Below, piece after piece: positions 10,629 through 21,900 of a DNA stretch of 63,561 nucleotides; the stretch's first letter is position 1; each line of letters opens with the position of its first letter. This DNA comes from Branchiostoma floridae (Eukaryota > Chordata > Leptocardii > Amphioxiformes > Branchiostomatidae), in contig NC_049988.1 of the NCBI RefSeq assembly GCF_000003815.2, positions 22,227,308 through 22,290,868 on the forward strand, read 5' to 3'. The notes beneath the pieces were generated by a model. The model was given only the letters and a program-made list of their open reading frames with translations. It was not told the origin of the DNA and did not search any database. The translations under genes and the position numbers were made by a program.

Positions 10629-12953
10629 GGCGTGCACACATACACACTCACACACACACACACACACACACACACATGCACAGGCGTGCACACACAGACA
10701 CACAGGAGTAGACACACACACACCTTGACACATGTGCCTATACACACATACACACATGCATGCACACATACACACATGCATGCATGTGCGCTACGTTGCC
10801 CTTTCAGTTCAGCAAAGCCACTATATGTTTTTTTTTTAATCCAAGAAACACAAAATCTAATGTAATGATAGTTGCTCGTAAATTCTTGCCCGAGGGCTAA
10901 TTGCAGGTAACATGAAAGGGACAGACAAATGGTGTAGTACAATATAACATGTGTCTTACTATAGCCTAAAGCTAAATGCAATCGAATTAATGAGGCCTAA
11001 AGTTAACTAGAGTTCTACTATGATGATTCACAATATACACAGCAAACACAACACACCAACAAAAGATCACATTTGCCCTATCTGGAGGGATGACGTGGCA
11101 TCAGGTGGTGCGAATGGCATTTTGTTTTTCTGCAAGTGGCAGACTAATTTTCTGGGAAAAGAAGTTAATCTTAGCTGAGAGGTAGAAATATGAAAAGGTT
11201 GGTACGTGAGAACTACACATGTATTTCTATAGTCATTGAATCCCAGTGTTTCTGGAGACATTGCAGACTCTTCCTCTGCGCACCCCAGTTCCCACCGTTT
11301 TAGACTGACGAACTTTTGAGACTATGATAGTTTAGAAATGACTACCTTCAGTGTTGTTTTTACCTCCATCAAAAATAGAGGTATTGTCTTTGATGTGTTT
11401 GTCTATGTTTCCACTTATCTCAGCCAGCAATAAGTACACGTAGTTAAACTCAGAGTGGATGGTGATTATATGTGACAATTTGGGGCCAGCGGAAGCCGTT
11501 TGCTGGGCTGGATTTTAGTCACAACATCGTTTGAAGCAAAACAACACACCTCCGACCAACTTGGTCCAATTTGTTTTTTATTGCCTTTTATATCGGACTT
11601 TTCGTTCCCCAAAGCTGCTCGGCTGGGCCCCTGTGACGTGAGCCTTAGCTGTGCCCGGGCACGTTGGGTAAGACAATGGACAGTTTCCAAAAGTTAGATA
11701 ACATTTATGTATGGTGCGGACTGATCCTCACGCTAACCGACATCTTTCTCACCAAAGTCACCCCTCAATAAGACAGCCGGAGCCATAGAGTTCCCGTTTG
11801 CAACTTTTATTCAGTCTGTGACACAGACCGGTTTCACCACTCTGGCTTCTTCAGTGGTCCAGGCTCAAATGAGCACAGTCTACAAACATTGGAGAACAGC
11901 AAAAAATCTCTATAACTTGGTTCAGTCTTGTTACAAAGGACCTTCCATAAATAAATACCAGCAGTTCTGACACTGTGCTCTTTTACAACAACAAAAGGAA
12001 GTCCGTCTATTGTGAAAACAGTGAGGTTACGCTTTATTACTATAAGTGAAGTTGTTCTTACATTTTGTTAATCCTGTCTGTTCAGCTTTTGTAGGAAACG
12101 CTCCAAAAACAGGCAATGGGTTAAATACAGCAAAACCAGGAGCTTTCCACTTTCTAGAATATTTTCTATGTTTAAAATATGGCTATGTGCATATCTTACA
12201 AAATGTACATTTTGCCGGTATGCACACTAAGGCGTGTCTACCACTGTACAGTACGTGATCCATTGCTTTGGTGCCCATTCACTATTTCTTCTGTTAGTTT
12301 TCGACTCGACAAACTCTTAAACGTGTTCAGAAAACGACATGCTGAAATCTCTATAACTTGGTTCAGGCATGTTACAAAGGAACCCCCATTAATAAATACA
12401 AGCGGCCACTTCTGCCATTTGCTTTTTACTACAACAAAAGGAAGTTTGCCTATTGTGAAACAACAGAGATTACGTATTATTACTATTAGTGAAGTTATGC
12501 TTACATTTTCTTTGTACTGTCTGTTCAGTACGAAATGCGAAAGAAACAGGCAAACCAGAATCTTTTCCTTTCTTGAGCGTGCTTCATGTTAACAAACTCC
12601 TGGCTAAAAGCGAAAACATTATGTAAATCCGTTATATATATGAAAAATAAGGCCCGTCCACCTTTGTACAATAAGTGATCCATTGCTTTGGGGCCAACTC
12701 ACTTTATCCTCTGTTAGTTTTCTACTCGACTACGAAACAGGTTCAGAGAACAACGTGCTGATTTCCTCTGTTATTATTATCCCAGGTTTCACTTTCACTT
12801 TATTTATTTAACCAGGAATAATACAGCTCAGGTTTTTTCAATTTACTGATTTCCTCTGTTGCTATATTTCCAGGTTTCACGTTCTGCCGGTCAGTTTTAC
12901 TGCGGATGGTCGGAGATCCGCTGGACAGTGGTGCCGAGAGTTCCGCCTGTCGC
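10140..12953. other. Gene 2/gene 3 intergenic region, no gene seen
   Basis: Contains two copies of the TGACGTGGCA block (10.2 and 11.1 kb), a CA-rich microsatellite (10594-10780) and the AATAAA block downstream of gene 3 (AATAAA on -, 11806-11811). Collinear with about 34.9-37.7 kb. Short frames on either strand show no domain signal. Confidence 0.55.
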
Positions 12954-15900
12954 CTATGGACGTCCTGGAAAAAATGAACAGAAATGGCAGGGATGAGATG
13001 AGGAGTGACGTGTTTTGACATGGTTTAAAACAAGAGCGTCGATGGTCTAACGTCTTTAGTCAGATGGATACTTGTGGCGTGTTTAAGAAATGGTAGGGTG
13101 TCAGGAAATGGGAGGGTTATAAAAAGTACCTGGAACAACCTGGCATATGTAGTACAACAGCAAGTCGCATGTATTGTCGTTCCATTTGCCTTTCCAGCCT
13201 ACGACGTAAGAAATACAATCTTCTTCTCCGCCCGAATTGTTCGGTTCTCCAGGACCCCAGGAGTTGTACGTTCCAAGTGCAGAACCATCCACCCACTCAT
13301 AGCTTCCCTCTTCGCGCCGATCGTGCAGGCCGAACCAGAAGGTTCCAGTGTCGCTCACGGCATTGTGCAGGGAGAACAGGAAGTCGTTGGTCCCAGCGTC
13401 TCGGGGCATGGCGAGAGTGCCGCCGTCTCCCCCACAGGCCGCGGCCGCATCGCTGAAGCTCTTAGGTGTGTCGAAGGCCTTGTAGCAGATTCCACGGAAC
13501 TTTGTGTAACCTTTAGGACAATATACTAGGGGAAAAAATGAGTCAACAACAGAGGTATTTTGAAAATGTCCATTACATTCATTCCGTTGGACGAACATAT
13601 CTCCTTATTAAGTGCTTTAGCTTCATTCAAGAATTCATGTATATGCTACATAAATGAATGAAAACCACCCTACACTACAGGCGTAGGGAGTGATTATCCA
13701 AATATCATCATGCAGTTGAATGAGAGTCGGTGCCTTAAATCATGCTTCTTTCATTTCTATTACGTTAGACCATTAAAACAGAACACAAAACTCAAGCCTA
13801 ACTTACTCATATCGTGAAGACGCTGCTCCAAGGCGGCGGTTCGGCTTCGCTCCTTGTCCAGGTCGAGTTTCAAGGCGTCAACAGTTGTGGACAGCTGGCG
13901 CATGTCGTCTTGGTCGCGCTTCAAGGCGTCAACAGTGGTGGACAGTTGGCATATGTCGTCTTGGTTGCGCTTCAAGGCGTCAACAGTGGTGGACATGTCG
14001 TCTTGGTTGCGCTTCAAGGCGTCAACAGTGGTGGATAGTTGAGTTATTTCCTACAGATGAAAGAGTACCAAACTTAAGAAGAAAATTAAGGGAAAACAGC
14101 AGTATGTTCTGCCTTGGTATTTACTCAAAAACAAGAACAGAAAGAGCAGAATGATAGCCTTGTAGTACAAGAGTGTTTACCTCATTATTCATGACAGTCA
14201 GAGGGGCGAATCCCACAGCAACTAGACTTAGCAGGACAACAATGCCGGCGGCCATGTAGCTAAGGTTGGAGCGGATGAAGCTACAGAGAGCACGGTGGCC
14301 GCTTGCTTCACGCGAGTACGTACGGTCTGTTACAAAACAATAGCTTATAAAACAATGAATGCTTATTAAAACGCCAAACTGTAGTTTTTAACACAAACGT
14401 TGGATTTGTCCAAATTTGTTACAGTCCAAAGTCAGTCTTTGATAAGGAACGACAGAGTCTGGAAAAGATCAACAGCACGGTACATTCAGGAAAGAATCTT
14501 ACAAATAGCAATCCGATCTATTTGATATTAGAGTAATATTTTTTTAAAACTACCAGTCAATATGAGTACCGATCACGTTTGACGCTTTGACACTAAATGT
14601 TTTTTGCTTGAAACGAAGTCATCTGCCAGAAAGGAAGTTTTGACTTAAAGAAAATTGCATGATCTGTTCTTTTAACTTTTCGGCCCGTTTGTTGATGTTT
14701 TATAATTCAAGACGGCGTCGATAGATTGCAGTCGGGTTAGTATCGTGGCGACAGGTAACGACGCAGACACATTCGAAGTGGGCTGTCGTACCATTTGATG
14801 TCGTAGAATTGTCTAAGACGCCCTTTTCTGTAAGAAGACAGCTGAATTTTGTACCACACCTGCACTACTTTCTCGGGAATGCAATCTTTCAACAATGGTA
14901 CGACGGTTATGACCAGACATCCATGTAGCAAGACGAAGAAAAGACAGCAGCAGGACATGAACCACAAAATTTCACCTGCTCTGGAGACGTACAAAGCGTT
15001 GGGTATGCTCGCAGCGGCGTCCGCAATGGACCACCAATAAGGCTGCGGCTGCTGCATGGGAGCACTTGTGGAGCCTGGAGGAAAATGACGAAAGTTACAC
15101 TTCATATAGTAAAAGGTATAAAATCGAGACAAGAACAGTACGTTGTATTTGGTTTTAAAAAATTACCTTCTCCGGAGGCGTACATATGGTTGGGTTCCCT
15201 CACAGCGGAGTCGGCACGTGCCTGCCAATCATTCTGCGACTCCTGCATGGGAGTGGTGCCTGGAGAAAATCAAAATCAAACACAAAAAAAGGTATCAAAG
15301 CGAGTCAAGAACAGGGCGACGAAAGTGTACTTGAAAAGGTTTTACCTTCTCCGGAGGCGTGCACAGGGTTGGTTTCACTCACAGCGGCGTCGGCACGGGC
15401 CTGCCAATCAGTCTGCCGCTCCTGCATAGGTGTGGTATCTGGAGATAAATTACAGAAGTTACACTTCATACAGTAAAAGGTATAAAATCGAGACAAGAAC
15501 AGTACGTTGTATGTGAGTTTTTAAAAAAATTACCTTCTCCGGAGGCGTGTATATGGTTTGGGTCACACGCATCTGCGTCGGCACGTGCCTGCCAATCAGT
15601 CTGCGGCTCCTGAACGGGTGTGGTGTCTGGAGGAAAATTACAAAATCAAACACAGAAAAAAGCTATAAAAGTGAGTCGAGAACAGGGCGACGAAAGCGGA
15701 CTAGTACTTGAAGGGGTTCTACCTTCTCCGGAGGCGTACACAGGGTTGGTTTCAAATGTTTCGGCGTCGGCACGTGCCTGCCAGTACGTCTTCGGCTCCT
15801 GCATGGGCGTGGTGTCTGGAGAAAAATTACAGAAGTTACACTTTATACAGTAAAAGGTATAAAATCGAGATAAGAACAGTACGCTGTAAGCCGGCTTGAA

Positions 15901-16883
15901 AAAGTTCTACCTTCTCCGGAGGCATACGTTGGGTTGGGTTTACTCGCACGTGACTGCCAATCAGTCTGTGGCTGCTCCATGGGTGTGGTGCCTAGTGGAA
16001 AATATAAAATTTAAGTGGCGCCGACGGTATGTATTTAGGATATCATCGGTCACTTTCAGATTTTATGGGACAAAAAATACAACATCATTTTGACAACCTG
16101 TATTTAAGTATCATTTTATTCATAACACAAACGCGCCTAAGACATTGTTTTTGTACATCGCCCCATCAAAAATAATTCTTCAGGCTCGATTGTTTTGTCA
16201 TATAGTAGTCTAATTAAGACTGGTGATACGGCGACAGCGAATGTAGCGACCTGTTAAAAACTAGCATATGGATCGGCAAAAATATACTTTTGGTAGGAAA
16301 ACAGTGCTTAATCATGGTGGTTACCAGAAATTGCATGGTATTACTGGAGAATATTTTCTTTTACGGCTGTTCAAAAGTACGTTTCATCTTGAGAACCGCG
16401 ATGCGGTGTTCCAAACTGGTTATGTGTTTAGCCAAACGAACCTACTCTTCTCGGTAAGTGTGTCCGGGTCTTTTACGTGCAGAGGTTTGGCGCATGAGAG
16501 CGAACTTAACGCCTGATGCTTCCCATGTACGGGGCTTTACTTCACCATCCGAATCGTTGGGTGCAGCCTCTCTTTACAGCATACCCCAACCGGGTTTTCG
16601 CACCTAATCCACAAGGCAAGGTAGTAGGATAACTTAACACTTACGCCCTCCACGGGGATAGAAAATAACGTCATAAATATGGATCTTCCAAACTTCATGC
16701 TTAGGCCAAACGCTATTTGGAAAAGAAAACTCGTTCTACACCACGTAAGGTTAGTGTTAAACCATAGATTTGGTTTGTTGAAGAACAACACCACTTGGCC
16801 GCTGGCGTCTGTACAGAGAAGGTATTTCCAAAAGCATATTTACCTGTGTCACCAGTGTGGGACTGCTGTTGCCCTCCCGGCAT
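12954..16883 (-). CDS. C-type lectin gene 3: six tail cassettes, short neck
   Basis: Exons: 16883-16844 (MPGGQQQSHTGDT), six tail cassettes 15991-15911, 15815-15723, 15626-15534, 15438-15346, 15259-15167, 15074-14976, membrane exon 14326-14181, neck 14050-13807, CTLD 13525-13130, last exon 12964-12954. The joined CDS is 462 residues. The start ATG lies in GTCGCACCATGCCGG, a good Kozak context conserved in genes 3-6. Tail cassettes carry, in order, NPTY, NPVY, NHIH, NPVH, NHMY and NALY at the place of an NPxY signal, so two of six have lost the tyrosine. The membrane span is near 221-243. The neck (247-327) has only three repeats, the shortest in the array. The CTLD (328-459) has EPNN..EEDC and WND, a complete site. 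NPxY is a known PTB/clathrin-adaptor signal; use here for uptake is inference. Gene 6 is the duplicate. Confidence 0.87.
14976..15991 (-). repeat. Tandem tail-cassette exons of gene 3 (six units)
   Basis: Six exons of 81, 93, 93, 93, 93 and 99 nt, about 190 bp apart, each opening TTP(M/V)QEPQTDWQARADA-like and closing N-x-x-(Y/H)-A-S-G-E. All start and end in phase 1, so any subset can be spliced without a frameshift. The intron segments between them are also similar, showing growth by tandem duplication of exon plus intron. Confidence 0.85.
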
Positions 16884-18970
16884 GGTGCGACTTGTTCGGT
16901 TTCTGCACAGCAAAAATACACGCCCTGCCACAGGCGAGGTCCGAGACGCAATGTAAAAATTGAATACATCGGAAATCATTTTTTCGATGGAGACAAATCA
17001 AATATACACGTAATCTTTTTCTTTGTTATGAAACAACCAGAGGGGCGAGTAGAACAGAAAGAAACAACATGCGGTACTTGAACACCACTGTTACAGTTAC
17101 ATCTTGAACGAAGGATATCGACAACAACATTTCAAAGACATCCTGCATTTTTGTTTGGAAATCTATCAGATATACATTTGTATCCAGAAGGTTCTGATAA
17201 AAGCTCTGAATATATTGAATTCATTTATGCATGCACCCATAGCAGAAAAACATGTTTCACTCTTTTTTTCTTCGTCTGATATTTTCCGTATTCGTCACAC
17301 AACATGTTGCCAGTCAACAGACATTCGAATTTGCGTTAACGCATACTTTTATAGATTTTCTTCAGGCGGAGTCCGAAACACAATGTGGAAAGTGAGGCAA
17401 TTGGAAACTTAAGATGGAATAAAATAATATTGAGTCGACCGGTGGAAAACAGCGCACGTTTTTCTCAGACAAATCAAATACACACATAATCTTCTCCTTT
17501 GTTTGCTTGCAACAAATTGAAAGATTGAAAACAACATTCAAAGATATTTTGCCTTTTTGATCATCTTTGGAAAAGTAGCAGATACATTGAATTTATTTTG
17601 ATCATCTTTGGAAAAGTAGCAGATATATTGAATTCATTGATGTCTGCACCCATGTGAGAAAAAAGGTTTTGATAAAAGCTCTGGATTTACCAAATTCATT
17701 TATGAAGGCACCCATAGGAGAAAAACAATTTTTAATCTTCGTCTGACATTTTCCAGGTTTTTCGCACATTGAGTCAGTCAAATACACACAGAATCTTCCT
17801 CTTTGTTTGCTTGTAACATATTGAAAGATTGAAAAAAATTCTGACATTTTACCTTTGTGATCAATTTTGGAAAAGTATTAGATATATTAATTCATTGATG
17901 TCTGCACCCGTAAGAAAAAAAAGGTTCTGATAAAAGCTCTAGATTTTTTAAATTCATTTATGTATGCACCCATAGGAGAAAAACATGTTTCATTCTTTTT
18001 TCTTCGTCGGATATTTTCCGAAATCGTCACACAACATGTTGCCAGTCAACACGCGGATATTTCCGTTAACGCATATATTTGTAAATTTAGATCTTCTTCA
18101 GGCAAAATCTACTACCATAACTCACATTCAGCTCAACCACGAACACATTATAACCACTACAGTTCCGTGTCTCGTATGGTGTTATTTGGGCTGTGTCAAA
18201 AGTTGGATAACTAGTATATATGGAGCTGACTGATCCTCACGCTAACCGACATCTTTCTCACCACAGTCACCCTCAGTAAGACATCCGGAGCCGCAGAGTT
18301 CCCGTTTACAACTTTTATTCAGTCTGTCACACAGACCGGTTTCACCAATCTGGCTTCTTCGGTGGTCCAGGCTCAAACGAGCACTGTCTACAAACTTTGG
18401 AGAACAGCAAAAAATCTCTATAACTTGGTACAAGCTTGTTACAAAGGAATGTCTATCAATAAATACCAGCGGCCAGTTCTGGCATTGTGATTTTTTTCGA
18501 CCGTTTTTTTTTACAACAAAAGGACGTTTGCCTGTTGTGAAACAGCTGAAATTACGTATTATTCATTACTATTAGTGAAGTTGTGCTTACATTTTTTCTG
18601 TATTGTACGAAATGCACCAGAAACAGGCAACACAAGCTTGTTGCGGTCAAACTAGAACCTTTTCCCTTTCTAGAGCGTTCTTCATATAAAAGAACTCCTG
18701 GCTAATGCGAAAACATATGTAAATCATTCATATATATGTGTGTGTGTGTGTGTAACAACTAAATGTCCATCTACAACTGTACAATAAGTGATTCATTGCT
18801 TTGGTTCCCATTTACTATTTCTTCTGTCAGTTTTCTACTCGACTTTTAAACAGGTTCAGAGAACAACGTGCTGATTTCATCTGTTGTTATAACTCCAGGT
18901 TCAGCGTTTTACTGGCTAGCTTCAGGTAGGATGACCGCTCTAGAGTGGTGGTGAGAGTTCCGCCTGTCAC
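16884..18970. other. Gene 3 upstream/gene 4 downstream region
   Basis: Starts with the putative 5' UTR and promoter of gene 3, then AT-rich sequence with several diverged repeats of a GATAAAAGCTCTGGATTT unit (17.2-17.95 kb), then the AATAAA block (AATAAA on -, 18314-18319) and a short TG run (18737-18752). No exon was recognised. Confidence 0.5.
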
Positions 18971-21900
18971 CTACGGACGTCCTGGGAAATGAGAAACATT
19001 AGCAGGAATGAGACGTGGAGTGATGTGTTCATAGCAATACAAATATTAAGTAGAGTCGGTGACCTCATACCTCCATGAAATTAATTCATGCATGGAATGT
19101 TTAACTTCAATTAACTTACACATGTCACAAGTATAGAGTTCCCATCATCTATCATGAAACGATTTGAGTAATTTTTGTTTGAATTATGCAAATCAGTCCC
19201 TCATTTGCATGTTTGATATCTGTGTATGAAAATTTAATGGAGGTTATGATGGTTTAATGCACTCCGTGTAATGGATACAGAAGCTGTGGCATGTTCACTA
19301 GACAGAAATGTTTTGGGAAATGGTACGTTTATAAAAAGTACCTGGGACAGCCTGGCAGATGAAGCGCTTCTCCCAGTCGCAAGACAAGTCGGCCCACTTG
19401 TCTTTCCAGTAGGCGGAGTAACAAACGCAATCCTCGTTGCTTCCATAGTTGTTTGGTTGTCCCGGAGCCCAGTTGCTGTAGGTCCCAAGTGCAGAACCAT
19501 CCACCCACTCAAAGCTTCCATCTTCGCGCCGATCGTGCAGGCCGAACCAGAAACCCCCCTTTTCACTCACGGACTTGTACAAGGAGATCAGGAAGGCGTT
19601 GGTCTCAGCATCTCGGGGCATGGCGAGGGTGCCGCCGTCTTCACCACAGGCCGCCGCCGCATCACTGAATGTCTTACGTGTGTCGAAGGCCTTGTAGCAG
19701 AGTCCACGGAACTCTGTGTAACCTGTAGGACAAGATGCTGGAAAACAGCGAGTCAGCCACACGCGTAGGGAAAGATAGTGGTGATATTAGAAATGCTAAA
19801 AAATTGCATCACTGAATATTACTGCATCAGAAAGCGATATCTTCCATTAGTTTTATTCAATACCAGCATAATTAGTAAATGGTATGAGTTAGTGAAACAT
19901 ATGCACATGTAAGGATATCAATGGTGAGGCAAATAAGATGATAATGAATGCCACTATTGTACTTAACAAATTTACGTGCTCCATTCATGATAGAAATCCT
20001 GCAGGCATAGGAATTATTGACAAGATAAATAGTTTCATTTAATGAAATAATAATAGTTACAAATTTTCCTGCTATTGTACTACTGGCATTGTCATCACAA
20101 ATAGTATATTTGACAGCTAAATAAACAACCTACCTGGCGACTTTCTTATATCGCGAAGACGCTGCTCCAAGGCGGCGGTTCGGCCTCGCTCGTTGTCCAG
20201 GTCGCGCTTCAAGGTGTCAACAGTGGCGGACAGTTGGCGCATGTCGTCATGGTCGCGCTTCAAGGCGTCAACAGTGGTAGACATGTGGTCTTGATCGCGC
20301 TTCAAGGCGCCAACAGTGGCGGATAGTTGGCGTATGTCGTCTTGGTCGCGCTTCAAGGCGTCAACAGTGGTAGAAATGTGGTCTTGGTCGCGCTTCAAGG
20401 CGTCAACAGTGGCGGACAGTTGGCGCATGTCGTCTTGGTCACGTTTCAAGGCGTCAACAGTGGTGGACAGTTGGCGCATGTCGTCTTGGTCGCGCTTCAA
20501 GGCGTCAACAGTGGTGGACATGTCGTCTTGGTCGCGCTTCAAGGTGGCAACAGTGGCGGACAGTTGGCGCATGTCATCTTGGTCGTGCTTCAAGGCGTCA
20601 ACAGTGGTGAACAGTTGGTGCATGCCGTTTTGGTCGCATTTCAAAGCGTGAACAGAGGTGGACATGTGGTCTTGGTCGCGCTTCAAGGCGTCAACAGTGG
20701 TGGACAGTTGGCGCATGTCGTCTTGGTCGCGCTTCAAGGCGTCAACTGTGGTGGACATGTCGTCTTGTACGCGCTTCAAGGCGGCAACAGTGGCGGACAG
20801 TTGGCGCATGTCATCTTGGTCGTGCTTCAAGGCGTCAACAGTGGTGAACAGTTGGTGCATGCCGTTTTGGTCGCATTTCAAAGCGTGAACAGAGGTGGAC
20901 CTGTTGTCTTGGCCGCGCTTCAAGGTGTCAACAGTGGTGGACAGTTGGCGCATGTTGTCTTGATCGCGCTTCAAGGCGTCAACAGTGCTGGTCAGTTTAG
21001 ATGTTTCCTACGAACGCACAAACGTATATATGTACTCCAGACCAAACGTTGAAACAACAATGTGAAAAATCAGACAGTTATGGCTTGATGGACTCAGTAA
21101 ACAGAACAAAGGCAATTACTTTGCAACAGACCTTTTATGATACAAGAGCGTTTACCCCATTGTTGATGAACGCTAGGAGGGCGAGTCCCACAGCGACCAG
21201 GCTTAGCAGTACGGCAATGAACGTGGCGATGTAGGTAAGCCTGGAGCGGATGAAGCTACAGAGAGCACAGCGGCCGCTTGCTCCATCCGGATATGTGCGG
21301 TCTGTAAGAAAAGAGGATTTAAAGCAAGGAATGATTTTTCAAAACTTTTAATTTTTATTTCTAACGCGAAATCGAACACGAATGTTTTGGCTGTCCCACT
21401 CCAGTCTTTGTGAAGGATATACAAAGACTGACAAAGTCCTGAGATGGACAGCCGAAAATTTGGGGAAGTCCAATTTTCGTGTTGGAAATTACATACATAC
21501 ATACATACATACATAGCTTAATGTTCATCCAGAATAGTTTGTTTGTTAGTTCGTACTAACACACAATAGATTACATGTAGTAGTAGTAGAAAATAAAAAT
21601 CACGATCGGTAATTCACTAAGCAATCTATTTCATACTACTAAAGTACTGTACTATGATTACTACCAACACAGATGAGCTTCCATGATTAGCAATCTATTT
21701 ATCTATTTCTGTTTCTTTAACATACAAAAAGCTGACTAATTGTGTCTATATTAAAACAACTAAACAACATTGATTGGCTTATTGCGATGACCTTTAGCGC
21801 AGATTGAGCTTATCTTTCAGGGCTCATACAATAAAACTGATACGGGTCACTAAACATTGTTCTTCAAACAAAGCAGTCTACCAAAATATAAGTTTTGATC

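Noticed and set aside
19271-19768. Plus-strand frame opposite the gene 4 CTLD exon (similar at 13074, 28661, 37839, 44023 and 52643)
   Set aside because: Antisense shadows of the CTLD exon; the minus strand carries the cysteines, splice sites and motifs.
20327-21052. Long plus-strand frame of LQGVNSGGQLAHVVLVA repeats opposite the gene 4 neck (and similar frames at 45051, 30005, 53203 and 8507)
   Set aside because: It is the antisense of the coiled-coil repeat. The repeat unit has no stop in several frames, the frame follows the neck exon exactly, and it shows no start, splice or family evidence of its own.
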